Assembly: GCF_963678635.1 (NCBI RefSeq)
Contig: NC_087062.1
Span: forward strand, 67,317,415 to 67,381,414
DNA: 64,000 nt
Reading direction: 5' to 3'
DNA from: Symsagittifera roscoffensis
Lineage: Eukaryota > Xenacoelomorpha > Acoela > Convolutidae
Positions 36,911 to 48,128 of the stretch are shown here, in pieces. The notes under the pieces are model-generated. The model was given only the letters and a program-made list of their open reading frames with translations. It did no database searches and had not been told where the DNA came from. Position 1 is the stretch's first letter; each line of letters begins with the position of its first letter. The translations under genes and the position numbers were made by a program.

Positions 36911-37734
36911 TTTCTGAAAAATTTTAATTATGCAAAGTTGAATAAATGTTGAAAATTCTGCCCGTCAAAATCATTGCAGATCAAACTGAAATAAGAATAG
37001 CTGGTTGGTTGCTATCCAAAATTTCAAAAAAAATGATAAAACGATCAATAAAAACATGCACTGGCCAAGAAACTCAAACGGCTCTTTCGGCAAATAAGAA
37101 GCTCTTTTTGCTATTTTACGATATCTATCGGATCACACATAAAAGTGCTTCCATTTGATATATATGACGTGAGGCCTCATTTGACGTTTTTTTAGGGAAC
37201 CAGACTAAACATGAAACACCCGAAACGTTATTTCCTTCAGACAAACTTGCAAACATATAAGGTACCGGAATTACTGCATTCTCATATTTTTTAAGATGTA
37301 TAACTTTAAAACCCCCAAGGCGTTGAGCCAGTACATAATCAATTTCCACTACAAATGGTTGTAATTTTAGTATTTTTAGTGGTGAAATTTCTACGATTAA
37401 TTTTTAATCTTTTCTCTGATTTTACCATGTTAGAATTGAAATATCTTCATCATAGCGGCCAGCTCTCAGATCTACAGCCTGGAACAATTTATGCAACCCG
37501 AAAAAAGAACAATTTCTGCAAAAAATATCGGCCATTCCGGAACAAGTCAAAAACGTGATATTCTTAATAACAAGCAACCAAATGAAAATAGGCAAAAAAC
37601 GCAATAAATCGAAAACGGCCTAAAAAGAACTACAAGCGATGAATAAAATTTAAACTGAAACAAAGCAAAACCAAGCCGCACTTGAGCCTAATAATCCCGC
37701 ACCAACAAAAACAGTAAAGTAATTCAAAGGGAAT

Positions 37735-38046
37735 GTGCCAGTCGGTCATATTTGGAAGTTTGACCTTGAGCAATACGAACGTAATTTTGGGGTGAATAGA
37801 ATTTTTCAAAAATTCGCATCGAGCCTGTCATGCTCAACTTTCTCGCGACAACTCAAAATCTCAGAAATGCAAGATCAGAACAACCGAATTACAATCGCGG
37901 GAAATATATCAAAAAAAGCAGCGGGAAATTGCTATTCGCAATTTCCAGATATAAAAATCACACGAGAGCAGAGCTGTCCTATCCTGAAACAGGAGACAGA
38001 ACGATTACGAAAGAAGAGTATATTGATTCGAAGTGGACCAGAGTGA
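37735..38046 (+). other. unassigned open frame, 103 codons
   Basis: An ATG-started frame (MPVGHIWKFDLEQYERNFG...) between the subunit g gene and the retroelement. A second frame overlaps it to 38135. I recognise no domain, signal or membrane segment. It could be an exon, a retroelement relic or chance. Confidence 0.2.
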
Positions 38047-38753
38047 ACCTTCGGTGGAAAGGTGGACAATCGAAGTCTCCCAATGGTCCATCCAAAAACT
38101 TTAGTTCTCAAGTGAAAACTCATTTCCTTTGTTAGAATTTATTAATAGCAAAATAAGTTATTACATTTATGCTAGAGTCGTTAGTTAATTTACTTACTCC
38201 AATTCTCGAGTGTGCTGGTATGTGAGTACCCAATTTAGTTTTCTTGAGTGTGTTTTATAATCGTTATGTTGAGGTAAGGAGAGTTTTAGGTTGATCAATC
38301 TGAAATGGATCAAAATTCCACTGTCTAATAAAAAGTAACTGAACGGATTGTTTGACCCTGTTTTCAACGGCGTTCGCGTATTTTGGTTATTTTTAGACCT
38401 AAATATGGGGACGTTCTTAGTGGGGGGTATTTTGGTAGTGGCCTTTGAGCTGTAACGCGGGTTTTAGTCTCATGTCGCAAGTGAACCGAATTGGCTCCGA
38501 CCATCCGAGGTGGAAAAACACAAGAGATAGTGTCCCTGACTCTTGACCCAATATTTATAGGGCCTATTTTTATTTAACCTCATATGTGACTCAAGTAGGT
38601 GACTGTTACAGTGTTTTTATGGGGCTCCCGGAAGTTTTTACGGCATCATGACTAGGGAGTCGAACCCACTTGACACAGCTCCGGGCTACATGCCCATTCT
38701 AGAGTACCGACACCGATGGTACGGTTCAGCGGGAAGGTGTAAGCCTTCCGGTC

Positions 38754-41165
38754 GTACCGTGATAGCTTTTTAAAAAAATTCGAGAAAACTTCCTGGTACG
38801 CTCTCCGATTGAGGCCTAGCTAACCGAGTAAGGAGGGGTAACTAGTGGGACTAAAAAACGAGCAAAAAAAAACACAATGCGAAACAAAAGCCGAAAACGA
38901 ATAGAAGAAGGAACAAAAACCATAAAATAAAAAATGACAGTAACTTTGACACCAGATTAGTTGGATCAAGTCTTTATATTAAATAAAAAGAGTACCCATA
39001 CTGTTTCTATCAGACCAATCGTTTCGATCATTTCAGCAAATTAAAAAGGTGCCCGAGTGTGGGCATTGTCAAGGGTTTTCAGATAGCTTGCAACTTAACT
39101 GGACCACTTGGAGATTTGACTGGAAAAGGTGACCAGCCAAGTAGGAAAATGGTTTACAAGAAGGGAACCCGACAAAGGCTGGACACGACAAGGGGACGTC
39201 AAGCACCGACGGGACCGAACAGAGAAGGCACACAGGGGTGTTTTGTTAAGTCAATCGACGAACCACTGGGACGCTGGACTAGAAGAGTTGACCAGCCAGA
39301 AAGTGGTGCTGGAGAGAGGCGCTGGACGAGCCAAGCAGACAACCAGCACGGAATCAGAACAACAGGAAGGGGACACATAGATGTGTTCTGGTTGGTCAAT
39401 CGTTAGAATCCACATTACATTATAGGAGATAAGTGTAAAATTGGATAAGCGGAACCCCACTGTTTTGAGGAACGTTTTGACTTGAGCAGAGCTTGGAAAC
39501 AGGTTCTACGGTTTTCTCTCGAGAGGTTTAGCACCCAGCGCTTAAGGTAATTTTCGGCTTCAGAGGGGGGCTAAATAGTAGGGATTTTAGAAGGGGGGCT
39601 GCTTAGGTTAGAGGTTTGTGGTTGCAAATTGTAAAAAAGGGGGACACGTTAAAGTAACTAACAATCGATATCGTCGATTTAGTTGCATTATAATCTTACA
39701 CGCTTGAATTAAAGAGAGAGGATATTCAAATTTAAGATAAATTTAAGGTAGGTACCTTGGTCGAATTGGGTAAGGGGAACCGAGATAGACAGTTTTTAAA
39801 ATCCGGAAGGAAAACACCCCATAAGATTGTTAGTAGGGGGAGGAAAACGCGTGACAATCAGTTACCAGACAGTTTTTTCTACGAAAGGACGACATTGGTC
39901 ACCTTTGATTTTAGCTGGGTTCAACTTTCTGTTTTTATAATTTTTTCTCGTTTGAGTTTTCACGTTTTCGGTACTAATTTTATCGGTTTTGAACGAACAG
40001 GTGATCACAACACACCTGCGAACAAGTTGGATTTCAACTTGCATCAGATTAATAAAGGGAGATAAACAGGGGGGGTTAGCATTTGTTCCTTTTGGCCAGT
40101 AAGGTTGGGTTATGGAGAAATTTTATACTAGAGCTCAAGTGGTGGTACCAGTGATATTGGTTCAAGAGTCCCAACAACGAAGAAGAAGAAACCAGTTTGT
40201 CCCAACACTAAGAAAGAAGGGATATTGGGACAGTGTGAAGTAACCCAACACTTAAGTGACGAAGTCCTGGGACAGTCCGAAGAAGTCTTGGGACGGTACC
40301 AAGAAGTCTTGGGACAGTAAGGGAAAATCTTGGGACAGTGCCGCAAAGTCTTGGAACAGTACCAAGAAGTCTTGAGACAGTGCCAAAAAGTCTTGGGACA
40401 GTACCAATAAGTCTTGGGACAGTGCCGAAAAATCCTTGGACAGTACCAGGAAGTCTTGGGACAGTGCCGATAAGTCTTGAGACAGTACCAAGAAGTCTTG
40501 GGACAGTGCGGAGAAGTCTTGGGACAGTACCAAGAAGTCTTACGACAGTGCCGAAAAGTCTTGGGGCAGTACTGAAAAGCCTTGGGACAGCACCAAGAAG
40601 CCTTGGGACAGTACAGAAAAGTCTTGGGACAGTACCAAGAAGTCTTGGGACAGTGCCGAAAAATCTTGGGACAGTACAAAGAAGTCTTGGGACAGTACCG
40701 AGAAGTCTTGGGATATGCGGAAAAGTCTTGGGAGAGTACCAGGAAGTCTTGGGACAGTGCGGAAAAGTCTGGGGACAGCCGAAAAGTCGTGGGACAGTAC
40801 AGAAAAGCCTTGGGATTGTACCAAGAAGTCGTGGGACAAAACAGAAAAGTCTTGCGACAGTACCAAGAAGTCTTGGGACAGTGCCGAAAAATCTTGGGAC
40901 AGTACAAAGAAGTCTTGGGACAGTACCGAGAAGTCTTGGGATATGCGGAAAAGTCTTGGGAGAGTACCAGGAAGTCCTGGGACAGTGCGGAAAAGTCTGG
41001 GGACAGCACCAAGAAAACTTGGGACAGTACAGAAAAGTCTTGGGACAGCGCCAAAAAGTCTTGAGACCGTGCCGAAAAGTCTTGGGACAGTGCCGAAAAG
41101 TCTTGGGACAGTACCAAGAAGAAGTCTTCGGACAGTACAGAAAAGTCTTGGGACAGTGCCAAAAA
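38754..41165. repeat. 2412-bp tandem duplication, unit 1
   Basis: This unit starts GTACCGTGATAGCTTTTT and includes unique leader sequence plus a 21-bp minisatellite. Unit 2 (41166-43577) repeats it in the same orientation, and sampled lines differ at only a few positions. This indicates a recent duplication. Identical open frames in both units (39059 and 41471; 39757 and 42169) show no recognisable domain. Confidence 0.92.
40252..41165. repeat. 21-bp minisatellite, block 1
   Basis: Units like AAGTCTTGGGACAGTACCAAG alternate with AAGTCTTGGGACAGTGCCGAA, giving a 42-bp dimer. Because 21 is divisible by 3 and the unit lacks stops in several frames, both strands have long frames: (KSWDSTK)n on the plus strand and (LSQDFLV)n on the minus strand. 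Long open frames in this stretch come from the repeat. Confidence 0.95.
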
Positions 41166-43577
41166 GTACCGTGATAGCTTTTTAAAAAAATTCGAGAAAA
41201 CTTCCTGGTACGCTCTCCGAACGAGGCCTAGCTAACCGAGTAAGGAGGGGTAACTAGTGGGACTAAAAAACGAGCAAAAAAAAACACAAAGCGAAACAAA
41301 AGCCGAAAACGAATAGAAGAAGGAACAAAAACCATAAAATAAAAAATGACAGTAACTTTGACACCAGATTAGTTGGATCAAGTCTTTATATTAAATAAAA
41401 AGAGTACCCATACTGTTTCTATCAGACCAATCGTTTCGATCATTTCAGCAAATTAAAAAGGTGCCCGAGTGTGGGCATTGTCAAGGGTTTTCAGATAGCT
41501 TGCAACTTAACTGGACCACTTGGAGATTTGACTGGAAAAGGTGACCAGCCAAGTAGGAAAATGGTTTACAAGAAGGGAACCCGACAAAGGCTGGACACGA
41601 CAAGGGGACGTCAAGCACCGACGGGACCGAACAGAGAAGGCACACAGGGGTGTTTTGTTAAGTCAATCGACGAACCACTGGGACGCTGGACTAGAAGAGT
41701 TGACCAGCCAGAAAGTGGTGCTGGAGAGAGGCGCTGGACGAGCCAAGCAGACAACCAGCACGGAATCAGAACAACAGGAAGGGGACACATAGATGTGTTC
41801 TGGTTGGTCAATCGTTAGAATCCACATTACATTATAGGAGATAAGTGTAAAATTGGATAAGCGGAACCCCACTGTTTTGAGGAACGTTTTGACTTGAGCA
41901 GAGCTTGGAAACAGGTTCTACGGTTTTCTCTCGAGAGGTTTAGCACCCAGCGCTTAAGGTAATTTTCGGCTTCAGAGGGGGGCTAAATAGTAGGGATTTT
42001 AGAAGGGGGGCTGCTTAGGTTAGAGGTTTGTGGTTGCAAATTGTAAAAAAGGGGGACACGTTAAAGTAACTAACAATCGATATCGTCGATTTAGTTGCAT
42101 TATAATCTTACACGCTTGAATTAAAGAGAGAGGATATTCAAATTTAAGATAAATTTAAGGTAGGTACCTTGGTCGAATTGGGTAAGGGGAACCGAGATAG
42201 ACAGTTTTTAAAATCCGGAAGGAAAACACCCCATAAGATTGTTAGTAGGGGGAGGAAAACGCGTGACAATCAGTTACCAGACAGTTTTTTCTACGAAAGG
42301 ACGACATTGGTCACCTTTGATTTTAGCTGGGTTCAACTTTCTGTTTTTATAATTTTTTCTCGTTTGAGTTTTCACGTTTTCGGTACTAATTTTATCGGTT
42401 TTGAACGAACAGGTGATCACAACACACCTGCGAACAAGTTGGATTTCAACTTGCATCAGATTAATAAAGGGAGATAAACAGGGGGGGTTAGCATTTGTTC
42501 CTTTTGGCCAGTAAGGTTGGGTTATGGAGAAATTTTATACTAGAGCTCAAGTGGTGGTACCAGTGATATTGGTTCAAGAGTCCCAACAACGAAGAAGAAG
42601 AAACCAGTTTGTCCCAACACTAAGAAAGAAGGGATATTGGGACAGTGTGAAGTAACCCAACACTTAAGTGACGAAGTCCTGGGACAGTACGAAGAAGTCT
42701 TGGGACGGTACCAAGAAGTCTTGGGACAGTAAGGGAAAATCTTGGGACAGTGCCGCAAAGTCTTGGAACAGTACCAAGAAGTCTTGAGACAGTGCCAAAA
42801 AGTCTTGGGACAGTACCAATAAGTCTTGGGACAGTGCCGAAAAATCCTTGGACAGTACCAGGAAGTCTTGGGACAGTGCCGATAAGTCTTGAGACAGTAC
42901 CAAGAAGTCTTGGGACAGTGCGGAGAAGTCTTGGGACAGTACCAAGAAGTCTTACGACAGTGCCGAAAAGTCTTGGGGCAGTACTGAAAAGCCTTGGGAC
43001 AGCACCAAGAAGCCTTGGGACAGTACAGAAAAGTCTTGCGACAGTACCAAGAAGTCTTGGGACAGTGCCGAAAAATCTTGGGACAGTACAAAGAAGTCTT
43101 GGGACAGTACCGAGAAGTCTTGGGATATGCGGAAAAGTCTTGGGAGAGTACCAGGAAGTCTTGGGACAGTGCGGAAAAGTCTGGGGACAGCCGAAAAGTC
43201 GTACGACAGTACAGAAAAGACTTGGGATTGTACCAAGAAGTCGTGGGACAAAACAGAAAAGTCTTGCGACAGTACCAAGAAGTCTTGGGACAGTGCCGAA
43301 AAATCTTGGGACAGTACAAAGAAGTCTTGGGACAGTACCGAGAAGTCTTGGGATATGCGGAAAAGTCTTGGGAGAGTACCAGGAAGTCTTGGGACAGTGC
43401 GGAAAAGTCTGGGGACAGCACCAAGAAAACTTGGGACAGTACAGAAAAGTCTTGGGACAGCGCCAAAAAGTCTTGAGACCGTGCCGAAAAGTCTTGGGAC
43501 AGTGCCGAAAAGTCTTGGGACAGTACCAAGAAGAAGTCTTCGGACAGTACAGAAAAGTCTTGGGACAGTGCCAAAAA
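41166..43577. repeat. 2412-bp tandem duplication, unit 2
   Basis: Second copy of 38754-41165, offset by exactly 2412 bp throughout. At its right end the minisatellite continues, whereas unit 1 ends abruptly by joining AAAAAGT to ACCGTGATAG. Unequal exchange or a replication slip within the array would explain this. Confidence 0.92.
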
Positions 43578-44320
43578 GTCTTGGGACCGTGCCGAAAAGT
43601 CTTGGGACACTACCGAAAAGTCTTGGGACAGTACGGATGTGTCTTGAGACGGGACGGAAAAGCCTTGGGACGGTACCAAGAGGTCTTGGGACAGTGTGAA
43701 ATATCCAAATACTTAAGTAAAGAGCACAAAAGACCGGCCAAAAAGATTAGATCAAGAAAAATCAGCTCTAACAAGATAACGAATTGAAAGATTTTAACTT
43801 TAGACAGTCTTGAGACAGTGAAGTCTTGAGACATGCCGAAAAGTCTTGGGACAGTACCAATAAGTCTTGGGACAGTGCAGAAAAATCTTGGTACAGTACC
43901 AGGAAGTCTTGGCACAGTGCCGAAAAGTCTTGGGACAGTACCAAGAAGTCTTGGGACAGTGCGGAAAAGTCTTGGGACAGTACCAAGAAGTCTTGGGACA
44001 GTGCCGAAAAGTCTTGGGCAGTACCGAAAAGCCTTGGGACAGCACCAAGAAGCCATGGGACAGTACAGAAAAGTCTTGAGACAGTGCCGAAAAGTCGTGG
44101 GACAGTACAGAAAAGCCTTGGGACTGTACCAAGAAGTCGTGGGACAGTACAGAAAAATCTTGGGACAGTACCAAGAAGTCTTGGGACAGTGCCGAAAAGC
44201 CTTGGGACAGTACAAAGAAGTCTTGGGACAGTACCTAGAAGTCTTCGAACAGTACAGAAAAGTCTTGGGACAGTGCCGAAAACTCTTGGGACAGTACCAA
44301 GAAGTCTTGGGACACTACCA
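42664..44320. repeat. 21-bp minisatellite, block 2 (two sub-blocks)
   Basis: Sub-blocks at 42664-43700 and 43803-44320 are split by about 100 bp of unique AT-rich sequence. Same 42-bp dimer as block 1. One plus-strand frame ((VLGQYQEVLGQCRK)n) runs without a stop from the second sub-block into the gag-like sequence up to 44519. Confidence 0.93.
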
Positions 44321-44335
44321 GGCTGAGAGTTCATG

Positions 44336-46151
44336 TGCCATACAATCCAAACTGGATGCCATCTTGAGAAACTCTACATCACAAGACAAGCCGGTAACAT
44401 ATCGAACGCAAGGCAATAGAGTCGATTTCGTGGAACCACAACGGAACAAGCGGGAGTCAACACCGTTACGTTACCCGGGGCGCAGCGAGCATAGGACCAG
44501 GGGGGGCAGACAATTATGAAAAGTGAAACCTCAAATACGACAAATGGTCCAGGGGATTCCACAACGAGTAACAATGTGGGCCCTGATGCCATGACGTGGG
44601 TCAGCACCTGGTAGATGATGAATAGGACATTAGAAGCGCTCGCTACAAGGAACACTGAATCGAGTGAAAGAGGACGTGGCAATTCCAGGAAAACTTTCAA
44701 GCAGCCAAAAGAAATTAAGGACGACTCAGATGGAGGCATCAACACATGGGTAGAAGTAATGAGACTACATTTGGAACAAGACAACTTGAATGACGAGAGA
44801 CAGGCCTGCACAGCGATACTCAGCAACTTGGAAGGCACGGCGTTAAAATGTGTAGTTGCAAAGAAGGAAGAGGAACGTGATACTCCAGACAAAATCTTCG
44901 AGATATTGTTGAGCCAATTTGGATCAGGAATGAAGGGTCACCAAGCTATGATGAGATTCGAAAAGAGAAGACAGAGGCATGATGAATCAATCAATCTATT
45001 CCCGGATGATCTTGAGAGCTTGAAAAGAAGAAGTGATCCAGAAGAGTCAACAAACAAAAGGAACTTCACCATCGCCTCGAAATTTATTGATGGGTTAAAA
45101 GTGACGACTCGATAGAATGTTGGCAACGTATTATACACTGTCGAAAGATAATGCACCGACTCCGGAAGAGATGAGGCAATAATCAATTGAGTACATGTTG
45201 ATGAAACCAAAGAAGTACTCGTACCAAGAGAATAGGAACATGCAAGGGGGGAGTCAGCCACAGAGGTCGTCATGGTACAATCCTAGAGATGATATGGACA
45301 AACTCAGGTCATTCGCAAAGTGCGGATCAGCGGATCATCACGTGTTGGATTGCACGACGTACAAGCAAGGCATGAAGAGTCTGGGATATGCGCCGGATGA
45401 GGGAGATATGAGCCAGACGGAAGAACATGAGTTCTACAGCGGCCTGATCATCAAGATAGGTGCGAGATGCTTCTTCTGCAATCAAGAGGGCCACTTCAGG
45501 ATGGACTGTCCGTTGTTTTGGGAACCAGTGAAGAGCCAAAGTCACCCCAAACACAAGCTAGCGCTGCCGGCGGTACAGAACACGAGAAACAGGCAAGCCG
45601 AGTTTGATACAAAAAACTCGGAGGCACCGAGCGCGGAACTACCGACAAAAAAGGTGAAGGCTGGAGCGCAAGTCAAGAATGCCATAGAAGCTAAGACCAT
45701 GAATTCTCTAGAAATAAACTATGAGAAAGCAGCTGCGGAGGCTATAAACAAAGTAAAACAAGACCTAGCAACAAAAGAGATCGAGCAACGACTAAAACAG
45801 GAGATCGAAAGGCAGAAGTTGAACGATGCATTAAGTAGGTCAGTGCCAATGCCAGAAGCAGGAGTGGGAGCGACAAAGAATGGAAATTGCAACACTATAA
45901 AAATGGTGACTGGAAAGCCATTCGGCATAACGAAGATCGGAGCCAGGATAATGTCGATAATCACTGTGGGCGGCCACGAAGTAACGAGAAACCTGAGTGA
46001 ACCAAGCGATCAGACGAAAAAGCACATTGATGTTTACGCAGGTTACTTAAGTGCAATAAGTCCACAGACAACTTCTAGAGCCTCAGAGGTGGTAGCAAGT
46101 CAGTACGCGTCAAGAATAGGTACACGGAAGCCTATGGTCCACATGAGGTGA
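44336..46151 (+). pseudogene. gag: retroelement gag, broken, with CCHC knuckle
   Basis: The capsid-like region is 44615-45115 (INTWVEVMRLHLEQDNLND, then ACTAILSNLEGTALKCVV), typical of Ty3/Gypsy Gag. Breaks: a TAG at 44612-44614 upstream, a frame change near 45113, and a TAA at 45180-45182. The frame 45195-46151 carries an intact knuckle CFFCNQEGHFRMDC (C-X2-C-X4-H-X4-C) and a damaged one, KCGSADHHVLDC, in which the first Cys is replaced by Phe. A Lys/Glu-rich helical stretch follows (KVKQDLATKEIEQRLKQEIE). Confidence 0.8.
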
Positions 46152-47149
46152 TAATAAATATAGACGGAATAAACATCTACACGAAGACTATGATAACATG
46201 CGACGAAGACCTAGCCGGACAGATCTACGTAGGCAGGGAAGAACTGAAAGTGAGATCGATTGGACACTGTGCCATGTCGGAAGAGGATGCAATGCATATC
46301 GGTACAGAAGCGGACGTATCGGCACACGTGCTTGACATAAATGGTAAGAGGACTCAGTTACGCGGGTTACTGGACACGGGAGCGGTCTTGAGCGTTATAT
46401 CAATCGAAACTTGGGAGCGAATGGGCTTCAACAAAGACGATTTGATAGACTCGAGAATTCGGCTGTCAGCTGCAGACAAAGGGGCATTGCGGGTACTAGG
46501 CAGGACACCAATAATATCCCTAAACTTGGGGGAACGCAACCTGTGGATGAGCTTTCTTGTGGTGGAAAATCTAGATGAGTCTGACCATTTCTTTTTAAGC
46601 AGGGACTTCATCAGAAATTTCGACGTAACAATTGATCTAAACAATGCCATGTTCACGATTCGGAATCCGGAAAGGAAGTACGTGATTAAACCGGTAAATT
46701 TGATAATGGCGAATGAAAAGAAAGCACCGGTATTCTTGAGTAGGAGGGTGAGGCTGAAATCAAACGAAGCCGAAACTGTAAGCTTGCGAATGAAAACTTA
46801 TAATGAAATAAGTGACGACAAGCAAGTATTCATCGACCCAAATCCAAATAGTCAAAGCGCTGCTGTTTTAGGAAGATCCTTCTCGATAACCGAGAGTGGT
46901 CTCTGCATCAGTGTCTTGTTGAATACTCTTGATATACCCATCACAATCCAGAGGGGAAGGAAACTGGGATACCCTTTACCTGTAAAAACTCGATTTGCAA
47001 TGACTGAAAATGTAAAAGAGAATGAAGTTCTTGATTGTCCCAATCATAGGGACAAGATTTGTATCTTGAGACGATTAAAGAAAATAAAAGATTCATCAGG
47101 TCTTGTGAAATCACTTAAGTCAGAGACAGACGATGGACTCTCGAGCTGA
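46115..47149 (+). pseudogene. pol: retroelement aspartic protease and linker
   Basis: The frame opens within the end of gag (RYTEAYGPHEVIINIDG) and is offset by one base from it, either a programmed frameshift or a single-base loss. The retropepsin motif LLDTGAVLSVISIETWERMG lies at about 46366-46425, with the expected flap and second hydrophobic block downstream (FFLSRDFIRNFDVTIDLNNA). A TGA at 47147-47149 precedes the RT frame. Confidence 0.8.
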
Positions 47150-47182
47150 TCGAATTTCCCAGAAAGACCCACACTAGAGGAA

Positions 47183-47488
47183 ATGGAAATGGATAAACAG
47201 GTTTTACCTGAAATAGAGCACTTGAGGGGCAAGGTAACGGATGAACAGCTCGAAACCATCAAGGACGTACTAGAAAGGAATGAGGACGTTTTTTCGAAAC
47301 ATAAGGCAGATATTGGATGTTGTAATTTTGTTGAACCTGAAAGAGAGCTTAAAGAGTCTGCAGTACCGCATAGGGAGGGGGCGGCCCGCATGACCCCACG
47401 CAGATTGGATGCATGTGGAAAAGAGATAGAGACCTTACTAGAGTACGATATGATAGAACCATCCAAATCACCGCGGGCGTGTGGAGTG
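47183..47488 (+). pseudogene. pol: retroelement reverse transcriptase, N-terminal part
   Basis: Encodes the RT lead-in: FSKHKADIGCCNFVEPEREL, then VPHREGAARMTPRRL, then LLEYDMIEPSKSPRACGVV. The frame runs straight into the Polinton end. Removing 47492-63603 and one target duplication brings CGVV next to MAKKKGD, the family sequence. This shows the insertion was clean. Confidence 0.88.
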
Positions 47489-47491
47489 GTG
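47486..47491. repeat. Polinton target-site duplication, left
   Basis: GTGGTG, repeated at 63604-63609. In the empty site these bases encode the two Val codons of CGVV in the retroelement RT. Confidence 0.93.
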
Positions 47492-48005
47492 AGTAGTAGA
47501 TGTTGGAGGTTAAGTGGGGGGGGGGGGGGGGGGGGGTGCATGGCGGACCCCATGTACTAAGATACGTTATAGATTTCCAGTCCGCCATGCTATGGTTTAA
47601 GATTGGGTATAGAGTTTACAATGTTTTAAGATAGGGAATACCGATGGTAAGATAATGGTATGAAAAACGAAAATTTTTTGGTTTTTGTCTAATTTTTTCG
47701 CAACAATCTCGGCGCGCGTTACCTAATTGGGAACAATTGATTGTTAATTATGTGTAGAATTAAGATTAAATATTAAGTTTTTTTTGGTGGATGGTAAGTC
47801 ATTGGTAAGAGTGTTTGTGCAAAAACTTGGAATTTTTATCAAAAAAATTTAAAATTTTTTCGAAAAAATTCAAAACACGATAAGATTTTGTTTAATTTGA
47901 TCTAATAAAAAATTATTAGATACTTTTACTTTCTACCTATCTGAATCTATTCTGAACCTACAGAGACTTCAAAAAAAGTCAAGTTTTTTGAGAAAAAAGT
48001 TTAAA
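47492..48005. repeat. Polinton left terminal inverted repeat
   Basis: Pairs with about 63080-63603 in reverse complement, with scattered differences and small indels. It contains a 21-G run (47516-47536), a 10-bp palindrome (GCATGGCGGA 47538-47547 / TCCGCCATGC 47581-47590), three variants of TGTATTAAGAT spaced 30-40 bp, and repeated ATGGTAAG. The inner limit is approximate. Confidence 0.88.
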
Positions 48006-48128
48006 TTACAAAGAAAGTATATAAATCACTGCATTGTATAACAAGTTTACCGCAACATTTTACATTTTAACATCATTAACCCAATATAATACAACATCAT
48101 GAATAAATTTACTTGACCAGATCAGTTC

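Larger units (their letters stand above)
38754..47491 (+). mobile_element. decayed Ty3/Gypsy-like retroelement, 5' part (interrupted by Polinton)
   Basis: Order: leader with possible LTR sequence, minisatellite, gag, CCHC nucleocapsid, aspartic protease, reverse transcriptase. RT is cut at codon level by the 47492-63603 insertion and resumes at 63610. Gag and pol carry several stops and frameshifts, so the copy is dead. The 5' limit is uncertain because the 3' LTR is outside the window; an alternative left edge lies near 38134. The sequence GTGGTACCAGTGATATTGG (about 40141 and 42553) is a possible primer-binding region, with low certainty. Confidence 0.75.

Noticed and set aside
36737-36952. 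71-codon plus-strand frame opposite the subunit g exons
   Set aside because: Shadow of exons 1-2 and intron 1 of the minus-strand gene.
40128-43787. Long open frames of 150-380 codons on both strands
   Set aside because: They are translations of the 21-bp minisatellite; unit length divisible by three keeps several frames open. Not evidence of genes.
46115-46151. Programmed gag-pol frameshift site
   Set aside because: No clear slippery heptamer is seen in the overlap and the element has other indels nearby, so a simple mutation is as likely.
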